The notes beneath the pieces were generated by a model. The model saw nothing but the letters and a program-made list of their open reading frames with translations, did not search any database and was not told where the DNA came from. A stretch of DNA of 64,000 nucleotides from GCA-2731375 sp964344935 (lineage in GTDB: Bacteria > Pseudomonadota > Alphaproteobacteria > GCA-2731375). The DNA lies in NCBI GenBank assembly GCA_964344935.1, contig CAYFPL010000009.1, positions 124,001-188,000 on the forward strand. Direction: 5' to 3'. The position numbers and the translations under genes were made by a program. Of this stretch, positions 1 to 7,435 are shown piece by piece (position 1 is the first letter of the stretch; each line of letters opens with the position of its first letter).

Positions 1-431
1 CGGTGCAATTCGCCGCCAGACAGCCGGACCATCTGTGCGTCCAGCCGGCCAGCCAGTCCCACTTGTTCAAGCGCAGCCGCAATTTCGTTATCCGAGACTT
101 TGCCGCCAAGGGTCAAAAACCTTTTTAACGACAATGGCATGGTGGAATCGATGGTGATCTTCTGCGGCACATAGCCATGGCGCAAATGGGCCGCCCGCCA
201 GACCCGTCCTGCCTCGGGCCGTAATAATCCCAGCAGGATCCGGGCTAGGGTCGATTTGCCGGAACCATTGAGGCCGACCAGGGTAACGATTTCTCTGCGG
301 TTCACGGTCAAATCCACGCCGGAGAGAATCTGCCGCCCGGCGAACGAGATGCCGACACCTTCGGCCGCGACCAAGGTTGCCTGCTCCCCGATCCGTCCGA
401 TCACATCCGCCGGCTGCTGACCTACATTCAT
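1..431 (-). CDS. znuC: Zinc ABC transporter ATP-binding protein ZnuC (3' part cut by window edge)
   Basis: ATPase subunit of the ZnuABC high-affinity zinc importer, acting at the inner face of the cytoplasmic membrane. About 143 residues are present. The Walker A motif GLNGSGKST is at residues 53-61, the Q-loop region contains GYVPQK followed by a PLSLKRFL stretch typical of ZnuC, and the ABC signature LSGGE is just before the window edge. Walker B and the H-loop are outside. The ATG at 431 gives a 20-residue N-terminal extension; a GTG at 404 is an alternative start and would leave room for the Zur-like site upstream. The family is well known; calling zinc rather than manganese rests on the ZnuC-like Q-loop region and the candidate Zur box. 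Confidence 0.85.
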   Translation of the reverse strand, partial: MNVGQQPADVIGRIGEQATLVAAEGVGISFAGRQILSGVDLTVNRREIVTLVGLNGSGKSTLARILLGLLRPEAGRVWRAAHLRHGYVPQKITIDSTMPLSLKRFLTLGGKVSDNEIAAALEQVGLAGRLDAQMVRLSGGELH

Positions 432-448
432 ATGTTATGTTATATCAT
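432..448. promoter_or_regulatory. Candidate Zur operator upstream of znuC
   Basis: The imperfect palindrome ATGTTAT-gtt-ATATCAT (one mismatch between arms) abuts the znuC start. Alphaproteobacterial Zur sites are AT-rich palindromes containing TGTTAT, so this is a plausible zinc-responsive operator. If it is real, the ATG at 431 is too close for a normal leader and the GTG at 404 may be the true start. From 449 to 541 nothing else is seen. Confidence 0.4.
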
Positions 449-541
449 CAATCCGGGCATCAACAAGAATGCGGGCGAGGCTCGAGACAAATCGGTTCGA
501 CCACGGGCCCGTCAATCCAGCGATTTTGCGTGACGTATCGG

Positions 542-958
542 CTAGGCGAACCTAACCTGGGCTGTCCCGGGCGTGATGATATCGCCCTCGGCGTTCTTGA
601 TGAAGATCTCCAGATCCACCGTACCCTCGTCCTGGTCAACGGCGGTGATGGCGCCGCCGGACGTAAGGGTTTCGCCTAGATAGGAGGCGCGGCGATTGGA
701 ATAGCTGAATTTGGTCAGCGTCGCCCCCTCCCCCATCCAGTTGACGACGACTTGGTTCAGCCAGTCCCCTTGCAGGGGGCCATCGATGACCACACCGGGA
801 TGTTTTTCCACTTCCGTCGTATATGGCTCGTCATAATGGATACGATGGGGGTTCCAGATCGCCGCGTTGTAGAGGAACAAAGAGACATTTGTGGCCGTAT
901 GCTGGCGTTCCGGCAGGGCATCGCCTACGGATAGATCGGAAAGGTTGCGACCGCTCAT
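542..958 (-). CDS. MaoC-like hot-dog dehydratase/hydratase, C-terminal-type half
   Basis: A 138-residue single hot-dog domain. The segment YNAAIWNPHRIHYDE (residues 30-44) is the hydratase-2 motif with the catalytic Asn/Asp-His arrangement of MaoC and (R)-specific enoyl-CoA hydratases, and FSYSNRRASYLGE follows as in the family. It overlaps the upstream 151-residue hot-dog protein by 4 bp, so the two probably form one heterodimeric double-hot-dog hydratase, as in split mesaconyl-CoA hydratase-type enzymes. The downstream partner of the acyl-CoA cassette is the CoA-transferase. The substrate cannot be told from sequence. Confidence 0.8.
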   Translation of the reverse strand: MSGRNLSDLSVGDALPERQHTATNVSLFLYNAAIWNPHRIHYDEPYTTEVEKHPGVVIDGPLQGDWLNQVVVNWMGEGATLTKFSYSNRRASYLGETLTSGGAITAVDQDEGTVDLEIFIKNAEGDIITPGTAQVRFA

Positions 959-1410
959 CGAAAAATCCTCGTCTGTTTTTCTTCCAGGACCAGTTCGCCG
1001 TCCTCTGTCTCCACCTGCAGCTTGGTGACGACAAAGATCAATGGCCCGGATTTACCTTGTTTTTCAATTAGATCATCTAACGTCCGCGTGGCAATCAGGA
1101 CGTCACCGGGGCGCACGGGGCGGTGAAACTCCATCTCTGTACCGCCTGCCATGACCCGTTTGAGGGGCAGTTCGGGGAGAAAACTTTCCGCCGGGATGCC
1201 ATCCGGCCCCAATTGATCCATGGGCACCACGGGCCGCAGGGCGCCGAACATGAACATGGCCGGAGCCTCGTCACCGTTCAGATATTTTTCCTGCTGCTGC
1301 TCGGTGGCAATGGAATATTTCACAATGTCCCGGCGGCTGATCTCGATCCGGATCGGATCAGCACTGCGCCCGATCCAGGCTTTCGCATCCGCGCTGATAA
1401 GTTCACCCAA
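955..1410 (-). CDS. FAS1-like dehydratase domain (MaoC N-terminal-type half)
   Basis: A 151-residue hot-dog protein resembling the N-terminal non-catalytic half of two-domain MaoC hydratases: it begins with an IEISRRDIVKYSIAT segment, followed by FMFGALRP and a GGTEMEFHRPVRPGDVL beta-hairpin characteristic of the family. It precedes the catalytic-type half with a 4-bp overlap, which implies translational coupling and a heteromeric complex. It follows the family III CoA-transferase by 28 bp on the same strand. Function as a subunit is inference from domain halves and context. Confidence 0.78.
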   Translation of the reverse strand: MGELISADAKAWIGRSADPIRIEISRRDIVKYSIATEQQQEKYLNGDEAPAMFMFGALRPVVPMDQLGPDGIPAESFLPELPLKRVMAGGTEMEFHRPVRPGDVLIATRTLDDLIEKQGKSGPLIFVVTKLQVETEDGELVLEEKQTRIFR

Positions 1411-1438
1411 TATCTATTCCTCCCATTCCGCCAATGGC

Positions 1439-2650
1439 TTAGCCGCCGACAATGCCTTCATCGTGCAATTCGGCGATGGCGCCTTCGCTCAAGCCCAAGA
1501 TATCAGCCAAAATCTCGTCGGTATGCTGGCCCAGGGCCGGGGCGGGCTGGATATCTTCGCGCGGGCTGGCGCCGAAGTCTAGGGGCGAGCCTGGCGTCAA
1601 ATAGGTGCCAATACCGGGCTGGGCGACCTCTTGGAATACAGGATTATCCGTGGAACAGCGCCAATCTTCGGCCAAGGCCTGGTTCACGCTCTGATAGGGG
1701 CCCCAGGCCACACCACCGGCGGTCAGCGCGGCCGCCAGATCGCTGTAATCTTGTCCAGCGCACCATGGTTCAAGAAGGGCGGCGATATCGTCTGTAGCCA
1801 GATAGCGGTCCCCTTCCCTGGCCAGATCCAGGCCGCGCCTCGCCTCGATTTCCGCTACACCATCCCAGATTTCGGCGGTTTCGACCAAGGTCGGCCATTG
1901 CCGCCCGGTAATCGCCACGATCATGACCCGGCGGCCGTCGCGGGTCATGAAATCCCGGCCAAAAGCGCCATAAAGGTTGTTGCCGGTTGCCTCTCGTTCT
2001 GTGCCGTTGATCTGGGCTTCGCCGATAAATCCTAGATTTCCGAGGGTCGCAAAGGCCATATCTGTCAGCGCCAGGGAAATCAACTGGCCCTCGCCCGTCA
2101 GCCTCCGATGCCGTTCCGCCGCCAGAATGCCGTTCACCGCCGCCAATCCGGTGGCAATATCCCAGGCCGGCATCACATGGTTGACCGGTGCCGCAACCCC
2201 GCTCGGCCCGGTCAAATTGGGAAACCCCGTGGCCGGATTGACCGTATAGTCCACTTCCGAGGTGCCATCCCGATTGCCCTTAATATTCAACATGATCAGA
2301 TCGGTCCGTTCGGCCCGCAAAGCGTCATAGGACATCCAGCCGGAAGCAGGAAAATTGGTCAGAAAGATGCCGTTGTTCTCCCCCGGCGCGCAAATCAGGT
2401 GGGTTAACAGTTCCCGCCCCTTGGGATTACGGATATCCACGGCGAAAGATTTCTTGCCCTTATTGAGGCCCGCCCAATAAAGACTCTCGCCGGTCTCGGT
2501 CACCGGCCAGCGGCGATAGTCGAGGCCGCCGGCAATCGGATCGAACCTGATCACCTCCGCCCCCATTTGCGCCAGGGTCATGCCCGCGCTGGGCGCCGCA
2601 ATAAAGGCAGAGCCTTCAATCACCCGGAGGCCGCGCAGAATACCGTTCAT
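1439..2650 (-). CDS. Family III (CaiB/BaiF) acyl-CoA transferase
   Basis: A protein of 403 residues that moves CoA between acyl donors and carboxylic acids in the cytoplasm. The start at 2650 (MNGILRGLRVIEGSAF) is preferred over an ATG four codons upstream because GGAG lies 8 nt before it. GAEVIRFDPIAGGLDYRRWP fits the CoA-binding N-terminal region. MPAWDIATGLAAVNGIL carries the expected catalytic Asp of family III enzymes. It is the first gene of a three-gene minus-strand cassette with the two MaoC halves, suggesting activation and then hydration of a small dicarboxylic or branched acid. The exact substrate is unknown. Confidence 0.85.
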   Translation of the reverse strand: MNGILRGLRVIEGSAFIAAPSAGMTLAQMGAEVIRFDPIAGGLDYRRWPVTETGESLYWAGLNKGKKSFAVDIRNPKGRELLTHLICAPGENNGIFLTNFPASGWMSYDALRAERTDLIMLNIKGNRDGTSEVDYTVNPATGFPNLTGPSGVAAPVNHVMPAWDIATGLAAVNGILAAERHRRLTGEGQLISLALTDMAFATLGNLGFIGEAQINGTEREATGNNLYGAFGRDFMTRDGRRVMIVAITGRQWPTLVETAEIWDGVAEIEARRGLDLAREGDRYLATDDIAALLEPWCAGQDYSDLAAALTAGGVAWGPYQSVNQALAEDWRCSTDNPVFQEVAQPGIGTYLTPGSPLDFGASPREDIQPAPALGQHTDEILADILGLSEGAIAELHDEGIVGG

Positions 2651-2715
2651 GGACCACTCCAATTCTTAATCTTAAAACTCGAATATTTTACATAAATTAT
2701 TGATATTATTGAGTT

Positions 2716-3519
2716 TTACTTATCTGACAAATGATGTGCCATGAGTTCCTCTGTGAGGAACTCGAATGCATCGTCGACGCTGTCGGATATATGGAACAGG
2801 TCCAGATCCTTGGCATCGATGGTGCCGAATTCAACCAGGGCTTCGAAATTCACCACCCGTTCCCAATACTCCTTGCCATAAAGGACCACCGGCACCCTTT
2901 TGCGAATTTTGTCGGTCTGCATCAACGTCAAGGTTTCGAACAGTTCGTCCAAGGTTCCATAACCGCCTGGCATCGCGATGATCGCCTTGGCTAAATAAGC
3001 AAACCAGAACTTGCGCGTGAAGAAATAGTGAAATTCGAAGGCCAGACTGCGGGTTACGTACGGATTGGCGAACTGTTCGAATGGCAACGAAATATTCAAG
3101 CCAATGTTCAGCCCCTTGGCTTCCGATGCACCGCGACTGGCTGCCTCCATTAGGCCGGGGCCGCCGCCAGTGCAGATCACGAAACGCCGATCGACCCGGT
3201 CCAGGCTTTTCGACCAGGTTGTCAGGCGCCCGGACAATTGCCGGACTTCCTCATAGAAACGGGACATTTTTAGAGCTGTTTCGGCCTTGGCCACGCCGTT
3301 GCCGGTCTTTTTGGCCGCATCCAGCATCTTTTGCGCCGTCTCGGGGGATTTGATGCGGGCCGAGCCGAATATGACGATGGTGTCGCGCACCTTTTCCTGA
3401 CGGAAGCGATCCTCCGGCTCCATATATTCGGCCATGATACGTAGCGGCCGGGCCGCCCGGCTATTGATGAAATCCTGGTCCCGATAGGCTTTTACTGGAT
3501 GAAATGGTTCGTCCGGCAT
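2716..3519 (-). CDS. LOG-family (TIGR00730-type) Rossmann-fold protein
   Basis: A protein of 267 residues. The start at 3519 has GGGAAAG about 4 nt upstream; longer in-frame extensions have no ribosome site and read as noise. GGGPGLMEAASRGA and PGGYGTLDE are the two signature motifs (GGGxxGLM and PGGxGTxxE) of LOG/YgdH phosphoribohydrolases, which cleave nucleoside monophosphates; plant LOG makes cytokinins and bacterial YgdH-like members act on purine nucleotides. The roughly 90-residue N-terminal extension before the Rossmann core matches the larger bacterial subfamily rather than short LOG proteins. It is monocistronic and divergent from gtrA. It is often mislabelled lysine decarboxylase. 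Confidence 0.85.
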   Translation of the reverse strand: MPDEPFHPVKAYRDQDFINSRAARPLRIMAEYMEPEDRFRQEKVRDTIVIFGSARIKSPETAQKMLDAAKKTGNGVAKAETALKMSRFYEEVRQLSGRLTTWSKSLDRVDRRFVICTGGGPGLMEAASRGASEAKGLNIGLNISLPFEQFANPYVTRSLAFEFHYFFTRKFWFAYLAKAIIAMPGGYGTLDELFETLTLMQTDKIRKRVPVVLYGKEYWERVVNFEALVEFGTIDAKDLDLFHISDSVDDAFEFLTEELMAHHLSDK

Positions 3520-3678
3520 AATCTTTCCCAAATGATAGGCAGGTCCGATGCTACAAGTTTTGGCCTGGCCGAGCATAACATAACCTCTGACGGGAGGATG
3601 GACAGACCCGGTTGTGAGGCTGGTCACTGGCGGTTGCGATAGGCACCCCCACATATTTGCCAGAGCCGGGAGGACCCC
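3520..3678. other. Divergent intergenic region, LOG gene / gtrA
   Basis: About 160 bp between divergent genes that must hold both promoters. I see no strong palindrome or confident -35/-10 pair. CGGGAGGA-like purines occur just before the gtrA start (3667-3673). Confidence 0.4.
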
Positions 3679-4122
3679 ATGACCCAGTTGATCATCGAAC
3701 CAAAGGTAACCTTCGCCCTCGTCAATCCTGTCAAGCGACAGGGCGTTTCCGGCGAATTCTCGCGCTACCTCGTTATCAGCGCCGTTGCCCTGGCAGTGGA
3801 TGTGGGCGTCCTCACATTGTTTTCCGGCGTGTTCGGCATCCATTACCTGATCGCCAACCCATTGGCCTTCGCTCTTGGCGCGCTGACGGCCTATTTGGGC
3901 TCCATCCATTGGGCCTTCCGCAATCGGAAGCTGTCCAACAAAGGATTGGAATTGGCCATATTTGTCGCCATCGGCGTCGGCGGCTTGGCCGTTAATGAAG
4001 CGGTGCTGTGGCTGGGCATCGAGGTCGTGACGCTTTCATTGCTAATGGCCAAGATGGGCGCGGCGGTCGCCTCGTTTGCCTTCAACTTCGTGGTCCGCAA
4101 GATGGTGCTGTTCACGGCATGA
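3679..4122 (+). CDS. GtrA-family membrane protein
   Basis: A protein of 147 residues with four predicted transmembrane helices (about 26-48, 55-76, 90-110, 117-138). The pattern FSRYLVIS...DVGVL...ANPLAFALG and SFAFNFVVRKMVLF at the C-terminus are typical GtrA hallmarks. GtrA proteins are thought to move undecaprenyl- or polyprenyl-linked sugars across the membrane for cell-envelope glycan modification. The gene starts an operon: its stop overlaps the next start (ATGA), followed by a flavoprotein and two large GT-C-like membrane proteins. GGGAGGACCCC lies before the ATG. Confidence 0.85.
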   Translation: MTQLIIEPKVTFALVNPVKRQGVSGEFSRYLVISAVALAVDVGVLTLFSGVFGIHYLIANPLAFALGALTAYLGSIHWAFRNRKLSNKGLELAIFVAIGVGGLAVNEAVLWLGIEVVTLSLLMAKMGAAVASFAFNFVVRKMVLFTA

Positions 4123-5708
4123 GTAGGGAACGCAAGGCCATCATCATCGGCGGCGGCCCGGCCGGTCTGACAGCGGCACTTGAGCTGTTGCGGCGCACCG
4201 ACATCAAGCCGGTGGTCTACGAAGGCGCCGACAACGTGGGCGGTATTGCGCGGACCTATCAACATGAAGGCAACCGCATTGATATCGGCGGGCATCGCTT
4301 CTTCTCAAAATCTGACCGGGTCATGGACTGGTGGTCGGAGATACTGCCCTTACAGGGCCGTGCAGACGGCGAAAACACTGCCATTTCACTTGGCTATCAG
4401 AATAAATCCCGCTGGCTAGATATGCCTGCCGATGGGCCGAACCCGGATGACGTGGACAACGTGATGCTGGTCAGGGCACGTAAATCACGCATCCTATGGG
4501 GCGGCAAACTGTTCGATTACCCTTTGTCTCTGAACCTGGCGACCCTTCGGAAATTGGGCCTCTTGGCCACAATGTTGATCGGTTTCAGTTTCCTTAGAAG
4601 CCAATTTCTGCCTATCCGGCCGGAGAAATCCCTCGAGGATTTTTTCATCAACCGCTTCGGCCGCCGCCTTTATGGGACCTTCTTCAAAGATTACACGGAG
4701 AAGGTATGGGGCGTGCCGTGCGAGCAGATTTCCGCCGAATGGGGCGCACAGCGGGTCAAGGGCCTTTCGCTCCTGGGGCTGTTTAAGCATGCCTTGGGGG
4801 CGATGTTCCGCAAGAAAGGCGATATCGCGCAGAAGGATGTGGAAACCTCTCTGATCGAACAATTTCTCTATCCCAAACATGGCCCCGGCCAGATGTGGGA
4901 ACGGGTAACGGAAATGATCCGTGAACGGGGCGGCGAAGTGCATCTCAACGCCAAGGTCACCGGTTTGCGCCACTAGGGCGGCCGCGTGGTCGCCGCCACC
5001 ATGGTGAACGGCACCGGCCAAGCGGTGGACGTGGACGGTGATTTCTATTTTTCCACCACGGATGTCCGCCATCTGATGGGCGCGCTTGAGCCGACGCCAC
5101 CCTCATCCGCATCGGAGGTTTCCGACGGCCTCATTTATCGCGATTTCATCACTGTCGGCTTGCTGTTGAAGAACCTGAAGCTGGGCGGCAACGCCACCGG
5201 CCGGGATATCGGCGAAAAGATGTCCGACAACTGGATTTACGTTCAGGAACCTGGCGTCAAGGTGGGCCGCCTGCAGTTCTTCAATAATTGGAGCCCCTAT
5301 CTCGTGGCTAATCCCGACCATGTCTGGATCGGCCTTGAGTATTTCTGTGACGAGGGTGACGAGTTGTGGGACATGGACGATGCGGCGCTGCAAGCCTTTG
5401 CGATCGCGGAAATGCAGCGCATCAACGTCATCGAGGCGGATGCGGTGCTGGACGGCGTGGTGATCCGGGTCCCGAAAACCTACCCTGCCTATTTCGGCAG
5501 TTATGACCGATTCGACGAAATCCGCGATTTTACAGACGGATTGGAGAACCTCTTCCTGCTGGGCCGCAATGGCATGCATCGTTACAACAACCAGGATCAT
5601 TCCATGCTGACCGCCATGGTCGCCGTGGACAACATCGTCGCCGGGCGCACCGACAAAGCGAATATCTGGTCCGTCAACACCGAAGCCGAATATCATGAGG
5701 AGAAATAA
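4119..5708 (+). pseudogene. UDP-galactopyranose-mutase-like flavoprotein, interrupted by in-frame TAG
   Basis: The reading frame opens with MSRERKAIIIGGGPAGLTAA (dinucleotide-binding GxGxxG, residues 8-14) and VVYEGADNVGGIARTY, typical of FAD amine-oxidase/UDP-galactopyranose mutase-like proteins. At 4974-4976 a TAG follows VTGLRH. The same frame continues without a shift as GGRVVAATMVNG... to 5708, with the expected central and C-terminal parts, including a final NLFLLGRNGMHRYNNQDHSM FAD-binding segment. The whole would be 529 residues, a normal family length, so one substitution (from GAG, CAG or AAG) explains the break. The two halves could be remnants, or the stop could be a sequencing error or be read through. 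It overlaps gtrA by 4 bp. Confidence 0.8.
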
Positions 5709-5737
5709 CACCCTTTCGGCTTCCTGATGCGGAACTG

Positions 5738-7435
5738 ATGCGCGGCCTATTTCTGACGCTGATCTCCCTGCTGGCTTTGTTTGCCGCCCAATGGTGGATG
5801 GCGGAACGCCAGGATGGCGCCATCTACCACGGCGAACTGCATGACAGCGACAGCTATATGCGCCTAGTCAGGGTGGGACAGCTGATCGAAAGCGGTGATT
5901 GGCACGACCACCAAATCCCCCGGGCCAATGCCCCGCATGGTCACAGCCTGCATTGGAGCCGTCCCTTGGACGCCCTGCTGCTCGCCGGCGCAGCGATGCT
6001 GGCACCGAGCCTGGGCTGGACGGCGGGATTGCATCAAGCCGGGGTCTGGATTTCGCCTGTTCTGCACATATTCACCCTGCTGGCGCTGTTGTGGGCAGCG
6101 CGCCCCCTTTTGCCAGCATCGGGCCTGATGTGCCTTGGCCTGTTGTTACCCCTGCAACTCTATCTCGGCTACCAGTTTGCGCCGGGGCGTCCCGATCACC
6201 ACGGACTGATCCTGTTGCTGTTTGTCTTGGCGATGGGCGCGCAGATTCGATTGCTCACAGAACAAAAGCTCCGATGGGCCGCAGCCCTGGGCATCTCCCT
6301 AGGCCTTCTCGTCTGGGTCAGTGTCGAGGGCTTGCTAGCCGCCACATTGGCCTTGGCCATATTGATTTTGCATTGGTTCCGTAATGGACAAAAAAGCGCG
6401 GGTCTGGGCCTTGTGACGGCTGCCGGAACAGCCATGGTCAGCATTCTGGCAGTCTTGGCCGAGCATCCCAGCGGCGATTTTTTGATGATCAAGTATGACC
6501 AAATATCAATAGTTTATACGGTTTTTTTTATGTTATTTATGATCGCGTTTGCGATCGCCGCTTGGGCCCCGGCGCGATGGATCGGCATCATCGCCTTCGC
6601 CGCGGTACCAGCAATGCACATAGTTCTGTTCCCGGGCATCATCCGCGGCCCCTTGGCGGGCCAGGATCCGGCCTTCGCGGTTGCCATCTTCAATTATGCA
6701 GGCGAAACCGACGCCATCATCACAATACGGGATATGCTGCTGCATCTCGGCCCTGCTCTGTTGGCCGTGCCCTACGGTCTGTGGCGGTTGCGGCGCGCCG
6801 ACGATCCCTGGCCATGGGGATTGCTGACGGCGGGATTGGCGATCTATCTACCCTTGGCCATCATGCAGATGCGTTGGGCGCCTTATGTCGCCCTGCTGGC
6901 TCTGCCCGGCTATTGCGCCATTCTGCTGGAAATATTGAAAAGATTCAGCGCGAAAGCCGGCATGATCCAAGTTTTCGGCGGTGCATTGGCACAAACCGCC
7001 GTCATTTTGATCTTCGCATTCGGATTTCTGTTACTGAGTGCACAAATGCCCAGCGCGGACAGGGCCGGTATCAAATGTCCACAGGACGCCATGGCCCGGC
7101 ATTTGGCGGAACGGTTTCCGAGGCAGCAGCGCATCCTGTCTTATATGACCATCGGCCCGGCTATCCTGTACCGCAGCCCCCATGAAGTGATCGCAACACC
7201 GTATTTCCGTAACGCCCAGGGCGGCCTCGATACCTTGCGCTTTTTTCGCGCCAAGGACGTCACGGCGGCGTTCGAAATTGCCGACCGACGGCAGATCGAC
7301 TTGGTCCTGACCTGCCCTGCCGACCGGGAAAGCCGCCTTTACGGCACGGGCCAACCCCGGCCCATCTGGCTAAAACCACTACCGCTGCCGGCTGAACTCG
7401 ACCAATGGTACCGTCTTTACCGGGTGCTGCTATGA
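5738..7435 (+). CDS. Large multi-pass membrane protein, GT-C-like (first of a tandem pair)
   Basis: A protein of 565 residues with about ten to eleven hydrophobic helices. A first periplasmic loop carries DSDSYMRLVRV, an acidic motif placed as in GT-C glycosyltransferases (STT3/PMT/ArnT-type folds). NAPHGHSLHWSRPLDALLL and GRPDHHGL follow as conserved-looking blocks, and the soluble C-terminal domain has the ATPYFRNAQGGLDTLRFFRA segment. It is clearly paralogous to the next gene, where each of these blocks recurs. Context with GtrA and a sugar-mutase-like flavoprotein suggests transfer of lipid-linked sugars in the envelope. I cannot name the donor or acceptor, and the oligosaccharyltransferase WWDYG motif is absent. 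Confidence 0.7.
   Translation: MRGLFLTLISLLALFAAQWWMAERQDGAIYHGELHDSDSYMRLVRVGQLIESGDWHDHQIPRANAPHGHSLHWSRPLDALLLAGAAMLAPSLGWTAGLHQAGVWISPVLHIFTLLALLWAARPLLPASGLMCLGLLLPLQLYLGYQFAPGRPDHHGLILLLFVLAMGAQIRLLTEQKLRWAAALGISLGLLVWVSVEGLLAATLALAILILHWFRNGQKSAGLGLVTAAGTAMVSILAVLAEHPSGDFLMIKYDQISIVYTVFFMLFMIAFAIAAWAPARWIGIIAFAAVPAMHIVLFPGIIRGPLAGQDPAFAVAIFNYAGETDAIITIRDMLLHLGPALLAVPYGLWRLRRADDPWPWGLLTAGLAIYLPLAIMQMRWAPYVALLALPGYCAILLEILKRFSAKAGMIQVFGGALAQTAVILIFAFGFLLLSAQMPSADRAGIKCPQDAMARHLAERFPRQQRILSYMTIGPAILYRSPHEVIATPYFRNAQGGLDTLRFFRAKDVTAAFEIADRRQIDLVLTCPADRESRLYGTGQPRPIWLKPLPLPAELDQWYRLYRVLL

Noticed and set aside
4974..4976. TAG as pyrrolysine or a programmed recoding site
   Set aside because: No pyl genes, stem-loop or context for recoding is visible; a nonsense mutation or read error is simpler.
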